Made by a program: the position numbers and the translations under genes. This document shows, one piece after another, positions 20,585 through 30,536 of a stretch of DNA of 64,000 bases; within the stretch, counting starts at the first letter, position 1, and each line of letters begins with the position of its first letter. Source of the DNA: Candidatus Gastranaerophilales bacterium (GTDB lineage: Bacteria > Cyanobacteriota > Vampirovibrionia > Gastranaerophilales > JANQFW01); NCBI GenBank assembly GCA_028277625.1, contig JANQFW010000082.1:1-64000 (forward strand), written 5' to 3'. The notes beneath the pieces were generated by a model. It was not told the DNA's origin, did not search any database, and worked only from the letters and a program-made list of their open reading frames with translations.

Positions 20585-21184
20585 ATGATTGATAATGCTA
20601 TGAAAACTCAATTAAAAGACTATTTTAAAAGTCTTGATGATTCTATTTCACTTGTTGTTAAGGCTAGTGAAAATGCCAAGCAGGATGAACTTTTGGAGAT
20701 GCTTGATCAAGTTGCTTCTTGCAGTGAGAAAATTGATGTTGTTAAAGATAATGAGTTAGTTGATGTTCCTAGCTTTTCTATCAAAAAAAACAATGAAGAA
20801 ACCGGTATTTCTTTTTGTGGGATACCTGGAGGGCATGAGTTTAATTCTTTTATTTTAGCTATATTAAATAGTGCGGGCTTTGGTAAAATGCCTGATGAAG
20901 AAATAAAAGAGCGTATTGTAGCCCTTAAGGGTAATATAAATTTGAACACATATGTCACTTTAAGCTGTCCAAATTGTGCTGATGTTGTACAGTCGCTAAA
21001 TTTATTTGCTGCGTTAAACCCTGCAATATCTCATACAATGATTGATGGGGCTTTAGTTATAGAACAAGCTAAAGCGCTTAATGTAGAAGCTGTACCTACA
21101 GTATTTAGCGGCAAAGATATTATTAGAGTTGGAAAAACCGATTTATTGCACTTGTTAGAAATTCTTGAGGAAAATTTTAAATAA
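20585..21184 (+). CDS. Stand-alone AhpF N-terminal-domain-like dithiol protein
   Basis: LSCPNCADVVQSLNLFAALNPAISHTMIDGALVIEQAKALNVEAVPTVFSG matches the AhpF N-terminal thioredoxin-fold domain; ORF ends without the flavoprotein portion. Confidence 0.85.
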   Translation: MIDNAMKTQLKDYFKSLDDSISLVVKASENAKQDELLEMLDQVASCSEKIDVVKDNELVDVPSFSIKKNNEETGISFCGIPGGHEFNSFILAILNSAGFGKMPDEEIKERIVALKGNINLNTYVTLSCPNCADVVQSLNLFAALNPAISHTMIDGALVIEQAKALNVEAVPTVFSGKDIIRVGKTDLLHLLEILEENFK

Positions 21185-24100
21185 TTATAATTTTATACCT
21201 GACAATTGGCAAAATGTGTTTAATTGATTAAGTTCCTTGTTAATAATTTCATTTAGGTAATCATTTTGACACTTTAAAGCTATACTTGACGCATCAGAAT
21301 AGAATTTATAAGCTTTTTGTACATTTTCTTGCTTGTTGTCCTGTGTGGCTGTTGCCATTTCATGGTATATTTTGGCATTTACCATAAATACATAAGATAA
21401 TAATAAATACAACTCATTGTCATGGGCAATTTTAAAGCTTCTTTCTACATATATGAGCGCAGATTCAAAGTCACCTTTGATGATATATATTTCTGCTATT
21501 AGTTTTTGAAGTAAAATGCTCATGATAAAGTTATTTTTATCTGATGTTTGCGCTACTTCTAAAGCTTTATCAGTAATATCCAACGCTTGATCTATTTCAG
21601 ATTCCAGGATTTTATCTTCTGCACTGAAATACCAACCCAATAATGCGCCTACAGTCAGTTTATTTTCTGAACAGTATTCCAGTTCTTCTCTGAATATTTG
21701 TTTGGCTTTTTTATAGCTACATTTTTCTTTATAAATTTTGCCTATAAGCATTTTAATAATTGATTGAAGGCTGTGTTCATTATATAAATCGGTAAGTATA
21801 AGCAAATTACGAGATATTTCACTTGCTTCATCATATTTACCTTCTAGCATGCAAATTATTAAATATATTAAGTCGCTATAGATTTTTAAATAATTAGAAT
21901 CTCTTAAATTTGGTGCTTCATTATCAACCTTGGCTATAACTGTTTTGACCTCAATCACTTCACCACGTAATAGCTTATTGATAGAATCAATTAATTTTGC
22001 CTTTAGTAATGTATCTTTATCGACTTGTTCTAGTGAGGATAATTTTGAAATAAGAGAGCTTGTTATAATTTTTGTTTCTTTATTTCCTTGAATAGCTAAA
22101 GCCTCTGTTAAAATAAGCTCTGCATGAATTTTAATCCCTGCCAGCTCATCTAATGAAATACCAGGTATAGATGTATTTTTAGAAAGATGTTCATCTATCA
22201 CGGGTATTACTTCATGGCGAGTGACAGAAATTATTTCTTCATGTCGTCCTAAGTTAAGTAATGACAACAGTTTTGAATAGTGCAAAAGAGCATATTCAAG
22301 CGGTAATTCATATTTACTTATTTTAGATATAGCTTTATCAGCAACATCAATTACTTTATAATAGCTGCCAGATACTTCACAACATCTTGATAAGTGACCG
22401 GCAAGGTCTATCATTTGAATATAATCTTGTCTTTTTTCTCGCTCCATTACCGCATCATATAAAAATTGTTGCGCTAATTCAGGATTTGTATAATTATTTA
22501 TCTTGCTGCCAAGAAGTTCGTTAATACTTAGTTTGTATTCATCTTTGTTTTCTATATCTAGTACATCAATTAATCTTAAAACTCTTGATTGACAAGTAGT
22601 AAAGCAACTAAGAGCTCCTAACCTTGCCGCTTCCATACTGGCTTTATCCCAATAATCAAAAGCTTCAGCCAAATTGCCACTTAATTCTAAATGAAATGCC
22701 AGTTTAACTTGGCTAATTCCACTTATATTAGAAAGAACATCTAACATTTTCTTATGGTAAGTTTCAGTTTCTTCCTTATCATTGAACCCTTGCTTATATA
22801 TTAAATTCCATATTAACTTATGTTTAAATTCTAAGTGATACTCATCACCTGTAGGTACAAATATGCCACTTTCTTTTAATATTTCAATTAGCTCATAAAA
22901 TCTTTGTTGCTGCACACCAACCATCTGTTGAATAGCAGCAGGCATAAATTTTATGCCGAATAAACTTGCACAAAGTAATACTTGTATTAACTCCGGTGAC
23001 GATTGTGCAAGCAAGCTAAGCCTAATATTAATGGCTTTCTCAACTGAGTCAGGCAAATCAAAGTTTAGATTTTGCGGGGAAAATTTAAGGCCGTTATCCA
23101 CACTCTGAATTGCACCTACCTGGAAGAGTAAGTATAGTACTTGATCAACATATAATGGCAAACCCTTTGACTGCTTAACAATCATTGTTCTTACGTTTGT
23201 TGGTATAACTTCTTGACCATTGAAGAGGCCTGAAATCATATTAATCAATGTCTCTTCATCCATTGGCTTCAAGTTTAATTTTACTATATTTTTTCCTACC
23301 AGATAAGGTCTAAAGTATTTGCTCAAGTTCAATTCACTTGAATAAGTTGAAATAATAAAGTTTTTATTCTCCAAAAAGCCACTTTGTATCAACATTTTTA
23401 TACAATCAAATGAATCATCATCTATGTAATCAAAATCTTCTATAACTAAAACAACTTTTGCCTGCTGTGCAAAAATATTGATAAATTCTACGATTGCATT
23501 TTTAACAACTTGCGAATTTTGGAATAAATCTTCACCAATACTATATTCATCATCATTAAGTATTAACATATATAAGATGTTTAAAAGTGTTTCATCGTTA
23601 ATTCCAATTTTATTTAATAATTCTGCTATTTGTTGTTTTAGTTGCTCTACATCTGTGTTTAGTATTGGCAAATTAAATATTGATTTGAATAAATCTTGAA
23701 AGTAAGAATAAGGCAATGGTTTATTGTCGCACTGACCTTTTAGCCAGAATATTTTTTCATTCTCCAGTGCTTGCTTGGTTGAGATAATAACACCTGTTTT
23801 TCCGCTACCGTCAGAACCATGGATATTTATTATTAAACCAGCTTGCTCTTCTTCTGTTAAAGCTTGAGTTAAAAAATTATAAATTTCTACACTACTTGCG
23901 TCATTTTCTTCAATAAGCAAAGACACCGGACTATCACTTATCCACTCTTCTTCCTTAACTGCAACCTCTTCTGTGGGCTGAGCCTCTGTTACCTCTTGAA
24001 TAGTTGCATTAATAGGCACTTGCTCTTGTGGCGGCTCTTCTGGCAAAGTTGTCGTTGAGGCTTCGCTTGTCTCTTCACTTACTTGCTCTGCTAACGGCTC

Positions 24101-25036
24101 GTTTTCTTCCAGTGGATCTATAACTTTATATAATTCTTTTGACTTTGCCGCTACTGATTGTACTTTTTCGAAAGAACATATATTAAAAATTTGATTATAA
24201 ATATCAGAGCTAGCTACTATTTCATTTGCATTTGCAGCTGAACGTTCTGAGATGCAGATTTCACTTTTATTATTTGGAGCTTTTACTGCTATGCCTATTT
24301 TTACTTTTAGTTTTATTTTTAGCTTTTGATGCAGTTCAAAATTAAGTTCATTAATATCTTTTAAAATATTTTTAGCTGAATTAACTGCTATATAAGCAGA
24401 TTGTTTTAAATTTTTAGTGCTAATAAATTCTATTCCAACTATTTGTTCACTTATTTTTATGGCTTTTTCTTCATTGCTTTTTGCTTCTGTTAAAACAGCT
24501 TTATAAAATCTTTTAAGTATTTTTTGAACAATTTCAGGATGTGGGATTTTAGTTTTAAGAACCGACAGATTAATTAATTCAACAGTTAGTATTGGATATT
24601 TTGGTAGCTCTTGAGATTTTTGCACAACTTTTGGAGCAGGTGCCTTTGGTGAAGATTGAGAAACTTTTGGTACTGGTCTTTGTACCTGAGGCTGTACAGG
24701 AAGAGGCTCTGGTTGTGCAGTAGATGGTGCTTCTTTTTTTAAAGGGGCTGAGCATTTTAAGCAAGCTTGCTTATCAAAAGGATTAGGTGTATTGCATTGT
24801 TTACAAAGTGTAATAAAATGAAAATTGCACTTTCGGCAGCTTTGAGCGCTAGGCTTATTTGCTGATTTGCATTTTGGGCAAAAATGTACTAAGGTTAACT
24901 TGCAATTTAAGCATTTTGATTCCCCTAGAGGATTTAACGTTTTACATCTAGGGCAAATGACCTTTAATGATAATTCACATTTTAGGCACTTTATATTTTG
25001 TATTTCATTTTGCTCCCCACAACGAGGACATTTCAT
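21185..25036 (-). CDS. Zinc-ribbon / class III cyclase-like / STAND-type AAA ATPase / TPR protein
   Basis: Four tandem CxxC-x(11-12)-CxxC ribbons; cyclase-homology-like region (LKVKIGIAVKAP...SERSAANANEIVASSDIYNQI); Walker A GSDGSGKTGVI; Walker B VVLVIEDFDYID; long helical TPR-like C-terminus. Confidence 0.75.
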   Translation of the reverse strand: MKCPRCGEQNEIQNIKCLKCELSLKVICPRCKTLNPLGESKCLNCKLTLVHFCPKCKSANKPSAQSCRKCNFHFITLCKQCNTPNPFDKQACLKCSAPLKKEAPSTAQPEPLPVQPQVQRPVPKVSQSSPKAPAPKVVQKSQELPKYPILTVELINLSVLKTKIPHPEIVQKILKRFYKAVLTEAKSNEEKAIKISEQIVGIEFISTKNLKQSAYIAVNSAKNILKDINELNFELHQKLKIKLKVKIGIAVKAPNNKSEICISERSAANANEIVASSDIYNQIFNICSFEKVQSVAAKSKELYKVIDPLEENEPLAEQVSEETSEASTTTLPEEPPQEQVPINATIQEVTEAQPTEEVAVKEEEWISDSPVSLLIEENDASSVEIYNFLTQALTEEEQAGLIINIHGSDGSGKTGVIISTKQALENEKIFWLKGQCDNKPLPYSYFQDLFKSIFNLPILNTDVEQLKQQIAELLNKIGINDETLLNILYMLILNDDEYSIGEDLFQNSQVVKNAIVEFINIFAQQAKVVLVIEDFDYIDDDSFDCIKMLIQSGFLENKNFIISTYSSELNLSKYFRPYLVGKNIVKLNLKPMDEETLINMISGLFNGQEVIPTNVRTMIVKQSKGLPLYVDQVLYLLFQVGAIQSVDNGLKFSPQNLNFDLPDSVEKAINIRLSLLAQSSPELIQVLLCASLFGIKFMPAAIQQMVGVQQQRFYELIEILKESGIFVPTGDEYHLEFKHKLIWNLIYKQGFNDKEETETYHKKMLDVLSNISGISQVKLAFHLELSGNLAEAFDYWDKASMEAARLGALSCFTTCQSRVLRLIDVLDIENKDEYKLSINELLGSKINNYTNPELAQQFLYDAVMEREKRQDYIQMIDLAGHLSRCCEVSGSYYKVIDVADKAISKISKYELPLEYALLHYSKLLSLLNLGRHEEIISVTRHEVIPVIDEHLSKNTSIPGISLDELAGIKIHAELILTEALAIQGNKETKIITSSLISKLSSLEQVDKDTLLKAKLIDSINKLLRGEVIEVKTVIAKVDNEAPNLRDSNYLKIYSDLIYLIICMLEGKYDEASEISRNLLILTDLYNEHSLQSIIKMLIGKIYKEKCSYKKAKQIFREELEYCSENKLTVGALLGWYFSAEDKILESEIDQALDITDKALEVAQTSDKNNFIMSILLQKLIAEIYIIKGDFESALIYVERSFKIAHDNELYLLLSYVFMVNAKIYHEMATATQDNKQENVQKAYKFYSDASSIALKCQNDYLNEIINKELNQLNTFCQLSGIKL

Positions 25037-25063
25037 CTAGCTACCTTCTCTCTGTTGATTTCA

Positions 25064-25723
25064 CTATGTTTCTTCACAAGAAACCCTATTTGAGTATACT
25101 TTTTGTATAAAGTTATAAAACTCATTTACTGATTTAGGCTCATTATTCCAGTATTCTGCCATTGCTCTAAAAAATTTCATTTCATAAGCTTGTAAGGCTA
25201 AATTTTTAATAGTTTCATCAGCGCAGCCTTTAAAATCTTCAGACGTAACTGACCTTGGACACAAGTTTAATGCCGGATGACTTTTCTTTTCACAAGACGT
25301 ATAAGGATCAGGTATATATCCAAAATTTCCGCTTAAGTCATACTTTGCCGGATAGGTTGCACACATTAAAGGTCTGCAACCGTAGATACCACATCTTGCA
25401 ATTATAGTATCCTCCATTTCTGGATAATTTAATGTATTTGCGTTCCATTCTTGCAAGAACATACACTTTTGGGTGTCTGGATATACTACGCTTTCAGATT
25501 TTTTTAAGCAAAACCTGTAATACTTTTCACAATTATCGTCTGTAAACTTAAACAAAACAGATTCTTCTTTATAAAAATCTATTTGATCTTCGTCTATAGA
25601 AACTATATCAACAAAAACCGGAATATCCATCATTAGCGTTTTTGAGATATTAAGAATATCATAGCCGGTTATATCTACATAGTACCGGCGGCAGCATCCT
25701 CCATGACAAACACTGCAAATCAT
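25064..25723 (-). CDS. YkgJ-family cysteine cluster protein
   Basis: MICSVCHGGCCRRYYVDITGYD...ARCGIYGCRPLMCATYPAKYD cysteine cluster. Confidence 0.8.
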   Translation of the reverse strand: MICSVCHGGCCRRYYVDITGYDILNISKTLMMDIPVFVDIVSIDEDQIDFYKEESVLFKFTDDNCEKYYRFCLKKSESVVYPDTQKCMFLQEWNANTLNYPEMEDTIIARCGIYGCRPLMCATYPAKYDLSGNFGYIPDPYTSCEKKSHPALNLCPRSVTSEDFKGCADETIKNLALQAYEMKFFRAMAEYWNNEPKSVNEFYNFIQKVYSNRVSCEET

Positions 25724-25840
25724 ACTGTTTTTTCCTTATAAAATTAAGTTAATATGCTTTAAATTATATTTTAAACTAAAGTAATTATAATGGAAAACAT
25801 TTAATAGTATTATACTTGAATTATGTTTTAATTAATTTTG

Positions 25841-26503
25841 TTATGATTTATCGCTAGAAAGCCTGTTATTATAGATTTTTTCAATAAATTTATAAAATTC
25901 ACTATAAGACTTAGGTTCAGTATTCCAAAAGTCAGCAAGATCCTTGAAAAATTTTTCTTCATAGTTATATAAAGTCAAACTTTTAACTATAGAATCTGCA
26001 AAAGGTCGAAAATCTTCATTTTTAACATCTCTAGGACAAAGATCCAGTCCAGGATGATCTATCTTTGGGGCATCTGTATAGGGATTTGTTATATGAGGAA
26101 AATTCCCACTTAAATCGAATTTAACCGGAAAATTTGCGCAGGTTAAAGGCCTGCACTCGTAAATACCGCACCTTGCAATTATTTCATTTTCGCCATCGGG
26201 TTGTTTTAATAAATTATCATTCCATTCCTGAAGAAACATACAGCTTACAATATCAGGAAAAACTTTGCTTTTTATTTTTTTTAAACAAAATCGATAGTAA
26301 CTTTCGCAGCTATCATCAGTAAATTTAAACATCGCAATATTATTATTTTTTATTTTTTCAAGCTCTGCTTCTTTTACCACCCTGGTATCAACAAAATAGG
26401 AATAGTCTATCATTAAAGCTTTTGAAATCTTAATCATGTCATAGCCGGATATATCAATAGGGAACCTACGACAACATCCACCATTACATTCACTGCAAAT
26501 CAT
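25841..26503 (-). CDS. YkgJ-family cysteine cluster protein (tandem paralog)
   Basis: MICSECNGGCCRRFPIDISGYD...ARCGIYECRPLTCANFPVKFD; strongly similar to the 25064-25723 product. Confidence 0.8.
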   Translation of the reverse strand: MICSECNGGCCRRFPIDISGYDMIKISKALMIDYSYFVDTRVVKEAELEKIKNNNIAMFKFTDDSCESYYRFCLKKIKSKVFPDIVSCMFLQEWNDNLLKQPDGENEIIARCGIYECRPLTCANFPVKFDLSGNFPHITNPYTDAPKIDHPGLDLCPRDVKNEDFRPFADSIVKSLTLYNYEEKFFKDLADFWNTEPKSYSEFYKFIEKIYNNRLSSDKS

Positions 26504-26530
26504 AGTATTTAAAGCTCTCCTATTTTATAT

Positions 26531-27862
26531 TTAATATGTTCCAAAAAGGTCATACTCACTGGAGCCGGTTATTTTTACAGGTATAATATCGCCGGATAAT
26601 ATACGTTCATTTGAGCTTATATTAATTAATCCATCGATATCAGGAGCATCTCTATAAGTTCTACCTATAATTTGACCATCAGGAGTTGTATATTCAACTA
26701 TAGATTCTAGAGTTTGACCTATTAGTGCTTTATTTATTTCAGTAGAAATACCTTGCTGCAGTTGCATGATGTCGTTTCTTCTTTGATCTTTGATTGCTGC
26801 GCTTACATGTCCATCCAGAGAATAAGAAGAAGTATTTTTTTCTTTTGAGTACTCAAAGACGCCCAATTTATCAAATTTATGATCTTTCACAAAATTGTAA
26901 AGATGCTCAAAATGCTCATCGGTTTCTCCTGGGAACCCTACTATAAAAGCTGTTCTTATTGATGCGTTAGGTATAATATCTTTAACATTATAAATTATTT
27001 CAGAATAATCAAATGCAGGCCTGTTCATCCTTTTTAGGATATCACTATGGCTGTGTTGCAAAGGTATATCGATATAGTTTACTATTTTGTCTGAGTCTGC
27101 AATGATTTTAAGTAGTTCGTTATCTAAAAATGAAGGATATGCATACATTAAACGTATCCAAGATATGGTTTCAATTTTGTTTAACTCCTGTAAAAGCTTG
27201 CCAAGAGAAGGTTTTTTATAAAGATCCATTCCGTAACGAGTAGAATCTTGTGCAACCAAAACAATTTCACTTACACCGTCTTCACCTAACAATTTAGCCT
27301 CTTCTACAATGGATTCAATTGTTCTACTTCTATATTTACCTCTTAATTGGGGAATAATACAATAAGCACAAGAGTAGTCACACCCTTCTGCTATTTTTAA
27401 GTATGAACTGGGGCCAGCAGTAAATTGAAATCTTCTTGTTTCTTCGTTATAAGTATTATTAGGGTTATCAGAAACTTGATAGTAGCTTTTCTGATTACTA
27501 TTATTTTCTGTTATTTTATCAAGAACATCACCAATTTTATCAATATCTCCAGGGCCTAAGTAGGCAAGTGCTTCCGGTACTGCTTCTTGCAATTCTTCTC
27601 TGTGCTTTTGAACCAGGCAGCCAGTTATAATTACTTTTTTACCTTCATCTATAATATCAACAATAGTTTTTACAGATTCTTTTTCTGCATCTATGATAAA
27701 GGAGCAGGTGTTTACAATTATTACATCTGCTTCTTCTTCGTTTAAATTAATTTTATAGCCTTTTTTATGCAGTATGCCAAGCATTACTTCAGCATCTACT
27801 TGATTTTTAGGGCAGCCTAAGTTTGCAAGACTAATATTTAAATTTTTTTTTGCGTTATTCAA
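26531..27862 (-). CDS. rimO: Ribosomal protein uS12 methylthiotransferase RimO
   Basis: ISLANLGCPKNQVDAEVMLG, radical SAM EGCDYSCAYCIIPQLRGKYRSR, C-terminal TRAM domain. Confidence 0.95.
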   Translation of the reverse strand: MNNAKKNLNISLANLGCPKNQVDAEVMLGILHKKGYKINLNEEEADVIIVNTCSFIIDAEKESVKTIVDIIDEGKKVIITGCLVQKHREELQEAVPEALAYLGPGDIDKIGDVLDKITENNSNQKSYYQVSDNPNNTYNEETRRFQFTAGPSSYLKIAEGCDYSCAYCIIPQLRGKYRSRTIESIVEEAKLLGEDGVSEIVLVAQDSTRYGMDLYKKPSLGKLLQELNKIETISWIRLMYAYPSFLDNELLKIIADSDKIVNYIDIPLQHSHSDILKRMNRPAFDYSEIIYNVKDIIPNASIRTAFIVGFPGETDEHFEHLYNFVKDHKFDKLGVFEYSKEKNTSSYSLDGHVSAAIKDQRRNDIMQLQQGISTEINKALIGQTLESIVEYTTPDGQIIGRTYRDAPDIDGLINISSNERILSGDIIPVKITGSSEYDLFGTY

Positions 27863-27917
27863 AATTGATTAAACCTTATCTATTAATGGTGTTTAAAAAT
27901 TTAATGACTATCAGCCA

Positions 27918-28418
27918 TTATCTATAGTTTATAAATTGTAGAGGTATGTCCAAAGCATCTTCTTTTTCTCTTAGTAACTGGATTACAGCTTGTAAGTCAT
28001 CTTTATTTTTACCTACAACTCTAATTAGATCACCTCTAATAGATGCTTGTACTTTTAACTTTGATGCTTTAACTTCTGCTATAACTTTTTTTGCTTTATC
28101 CTGGTCTATACCGCTTCTTAGCTCTATTTCTTGCTTAACGTTACCGCCTAGTGAGCTTTCTACTTTTTTAGGATTAAGGATTTTTACATTAAGATTTCTT
28201 TTTGTCATTTTAGAATAAAGAATATCGAGAATATTTTTTAGCTTCATATCATCAGCGCTAGTGAGAATAAGAGATTTATCTCCTTCAAATTCTAAAGTGC
28301 TCTTGCTGTCTTTTAAATCAAAGCGTGTAAGAATTTCTCTTTTAGTTTGATCAACCGCATTAACTAATTCCTGGCGATCAAATTCTGAAACTATATCAAA
28401 GCTTGCCTCTTTAGCCAT
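27918..28418 (-). CDS. yajQ: YajQ family nucleotide-binding protein
   Basis: FDIVSEFDRQELVNAVDQTKREILTRFDLKDSKS...IRVVGKNKDDLQAVIQLLRE. Confidence 0.95.
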   Translation of the reverse strand: MAKEASFDIVSEFDRQELVNAVDQTKREILTRFDLKDSKSTLEFEGDKSLILTSADDMKLKNILDILYSKMTKRNLNVKILNPKKVESSLGGNVKQEIELRSGIDQDKAKKVIAEVKASKLKVQASIRGDLIRVVGKNKDDLQAVIQLLREKEDALDIPLQFINYR

Positions 28419-28923
28419 TTTCCTTACCCATTTAATATACTACATACCTATTATTATAATTGTACCATTAAAGAACAGTATTATAACAATAATCATATGA
28501 TATTTAAATTTTGAAAAAAAAGCAAGCTAAGATATAAACGAAAAGAATATAAACTAAAAATCAAGTTATATAAAAAATATTAAAATTTTAATAAAAAATT
28601 AGGCAATTTTTCTGGAAAGGAATTGTTTAATATAATATAGGTTTATTGATGAAATAAAGAGAACTTATTTACATAGTACTACCAGAAGAGAAAGAGACAT
28701 AAAAGAAATACAATTTGGCATATTAAAGTTTTAATATATAAAAATTGCATATGGTTTCAATTTAGAGTTTGCAAATCATGCTGCCAGTATTATGAATGCG
28801 AATGAGCTTCATAATTATATATAAGACTTATAATAAACTATAATACTTTTGAATTTGGACAAAAATGTGCTTTACAGAGACTATAATGGACTCCCTGAAT
28901 GATAAGTTACTATAGCTGGGCTT

Positions 28924-28965
28924 GCCGGAGTTTTAATAGGGCTAACTCCGGCTTTTTCTTTTTTT
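28924..28965 (+). terminator. Strong rho-independent terminator with no upstream plus-strand CDS
   Basis: GCCGGAGTT-ttaatagggct-AACTCCGGC-TTTTTCTTTTTTT. Confidence 0.8.
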
Positions 28966-29129
28966 ATAATTTAATTTGCTTTTGTTCGATAAGGATTTTT
29001 ACCCTTCTAAGGAAGAAAAATAAGTTCTTACTTAAAATGAATGATTATTTTTGTGTTCGAGAAGTATAAAATTTACGTGGATATACTCGACAAAAAATGT
29101 ACATTTATAAATTAAGAGGGTAAATTAGA

Positions 29130-30455
29130 ATGAAATTTAACGAGCAAATACTTGTTGCATTAGGGCTGGGTGCCAAAAAGAATTGGCACATCTTTTTAGC
29201 TCTAATAGCCGGTATTATTGTAGGTATTACATTCCCTTATGAATCCGCTCATCCTTGGGTTCAAAATCTTTTTGTTATTACTGGAGAAGTATTTATCAGG
29301 CTTATTCAGATGGTTATTATACCACTTGTAATAAGTACTATAATTGTTGGAATATCTAGCCTTGGGGATAGCAGGCAATTAGGGAAAATGGGCATAAAAA
29401 TGTTAGGATATTACTCGATTATTACAATTATGGCTGTAATAATCGGGGCGAGTCTTGCCTTGAGCATTGGGCCTGGTAAGAATATTCAGGGTGACATTGA
29501 CCCTGCTAAGGCTACACAAATTAGAGCTAAAGTTGAGTCAATACAGCAAAAAGAAGGTAATTTAACCGAGATATACTTAGGCATGATTCCTAAAAATCCA
29601 ATAGAATCGCTAGCTCAGAACAAAATGCCGGCAATTCTTATATTTACTCTTATTTTTGCTTGTGCATTAGCGTCTGTAGGAGAGCTGAATCGACCCATTG
29701 TGTCCTTCTTTGAATCTGTTTTTGCTGCTACTATGAAGGTGACAGACTGGATTATGGTTATAGCACCGCCGGGTATTTTTGCGCTTACGGTTCATACTGT
29801 TGCAAATTCTGGCATTAAAGTCTTTAGCAGTATGTCTTTATATGTTTTTACAATAATACTTGGGCTTATGATCCAGTTATTTGTTGTATACCCGATAATT
29901 TTAAAACTATTTAGCAAGGTTAAAGCTACATCTTTGTACAAGGCGATTAACGAGGCTATATTAGTTGCATTTGGAACTGCTAGCAGTTCTGCAACATTGC
30001 CAGTTACAATTAGATGTTGTGAGGGGCGAGCTGGTATATCCAGTAAGGTGAGCAGCTTTGTTTTACCTTTGGGCGCTACTATGAATATGGACGGTACTGC
30101 CTTATACCAAACGATTGCAGTTATATTTATAGCTCAGGCATATGATATAGTACTAACCCCAATGATAATACTACAAATTTGTATATTTGCAATAATTGCA
30201 TCGAGTTCGTCAGCTGGTATACCTAGTGCCGGGCTTATTACGATGGCTCTTATTTTAAATATACTTGGACTTAAAACTGAACAAATCGGAGCTGCTTTTG
30301 TTTATATAGTTGCACTTGACAGATTTATTGATATGTTTAGAACTGTTAATAATATAACCAGTGATACTGTTGTTGCTTCTTGCATTGCAGCTGGTGAAGG
30401 TGAGCTGGACTATAAGTTATTAGGCAACCAAGAAGAGTGGAAAGAAGTTATATAA
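29130..30455 (+). CDS. Dicarboxylate/amino acid:cation symporter (DAACS family)
   Basis: FIRLIQMVIIPLVISTIIVGI, AFGTASSSATLPVT, LPLGATMNMDGTALYQ signatures of GltP/GltT transporters. Confidence 0.95.
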   Translation: MKFNEQILVALGLGAKKNWHIFLALIAGIIVGITFPYESAHPWVQNLFVITGEVFIRLIQMVIIPLVISTIIVGISSLGDSRQLGKMGIKMLGYYSIITIMAVIIGASLALSIGPGKNIQGDIDPAKATQIRAKVESIQQKEGNLTEIYLGMIPKNPIESLAQNKMPAILIFTLIFACALASVGELNRPIVSFFESVFAATMKVTDWIMVIAPPGIFALTVHTVANSGIKVFSSMSLYVFTIILGLMIQLFVVYPIILKLFSKVKATSLYKAINEAILVAFGTASSSATLPVTIRCCEGRAGISSKVSSFVLPLGATMNMDGTALYQTIAVIFIAQAYDIVLTPMIILQICIFAIIASSSSAGIPSAGLITMALILNILGLKTEQIGAAFVYIVALDRFIDMFRTVNNITSDTVVASCIAAGEGELDYKLLGNQEEWKEVI

Positions 30456-30481
30456 TAATTTTTTATTACTTTAAATATAAA

Positions 30482-30518
30482 AAACTCCGTCTGTAGTGAT
30501 CTCAGGCGGAGTTTTTTT
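30482..30518 (+). terminator. Rho-independent terminator after DAACS symporter
   Basis: AAACTCCG-tctgtagtgatctcagg-CGGAGTTTTTTT. Confidence 0.75.
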
Positions 30519-30536
30519 ATTGTTAAAAACTTCTAT

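Noticed and set aside
24579-24764. 61-aa Ser/Thr/Lys-rich minus ORF within the zinc-ribbon protein gene
   Set aside because: Alternative frame of the Pro/Ala/Gln-rich linker of the real CDS.
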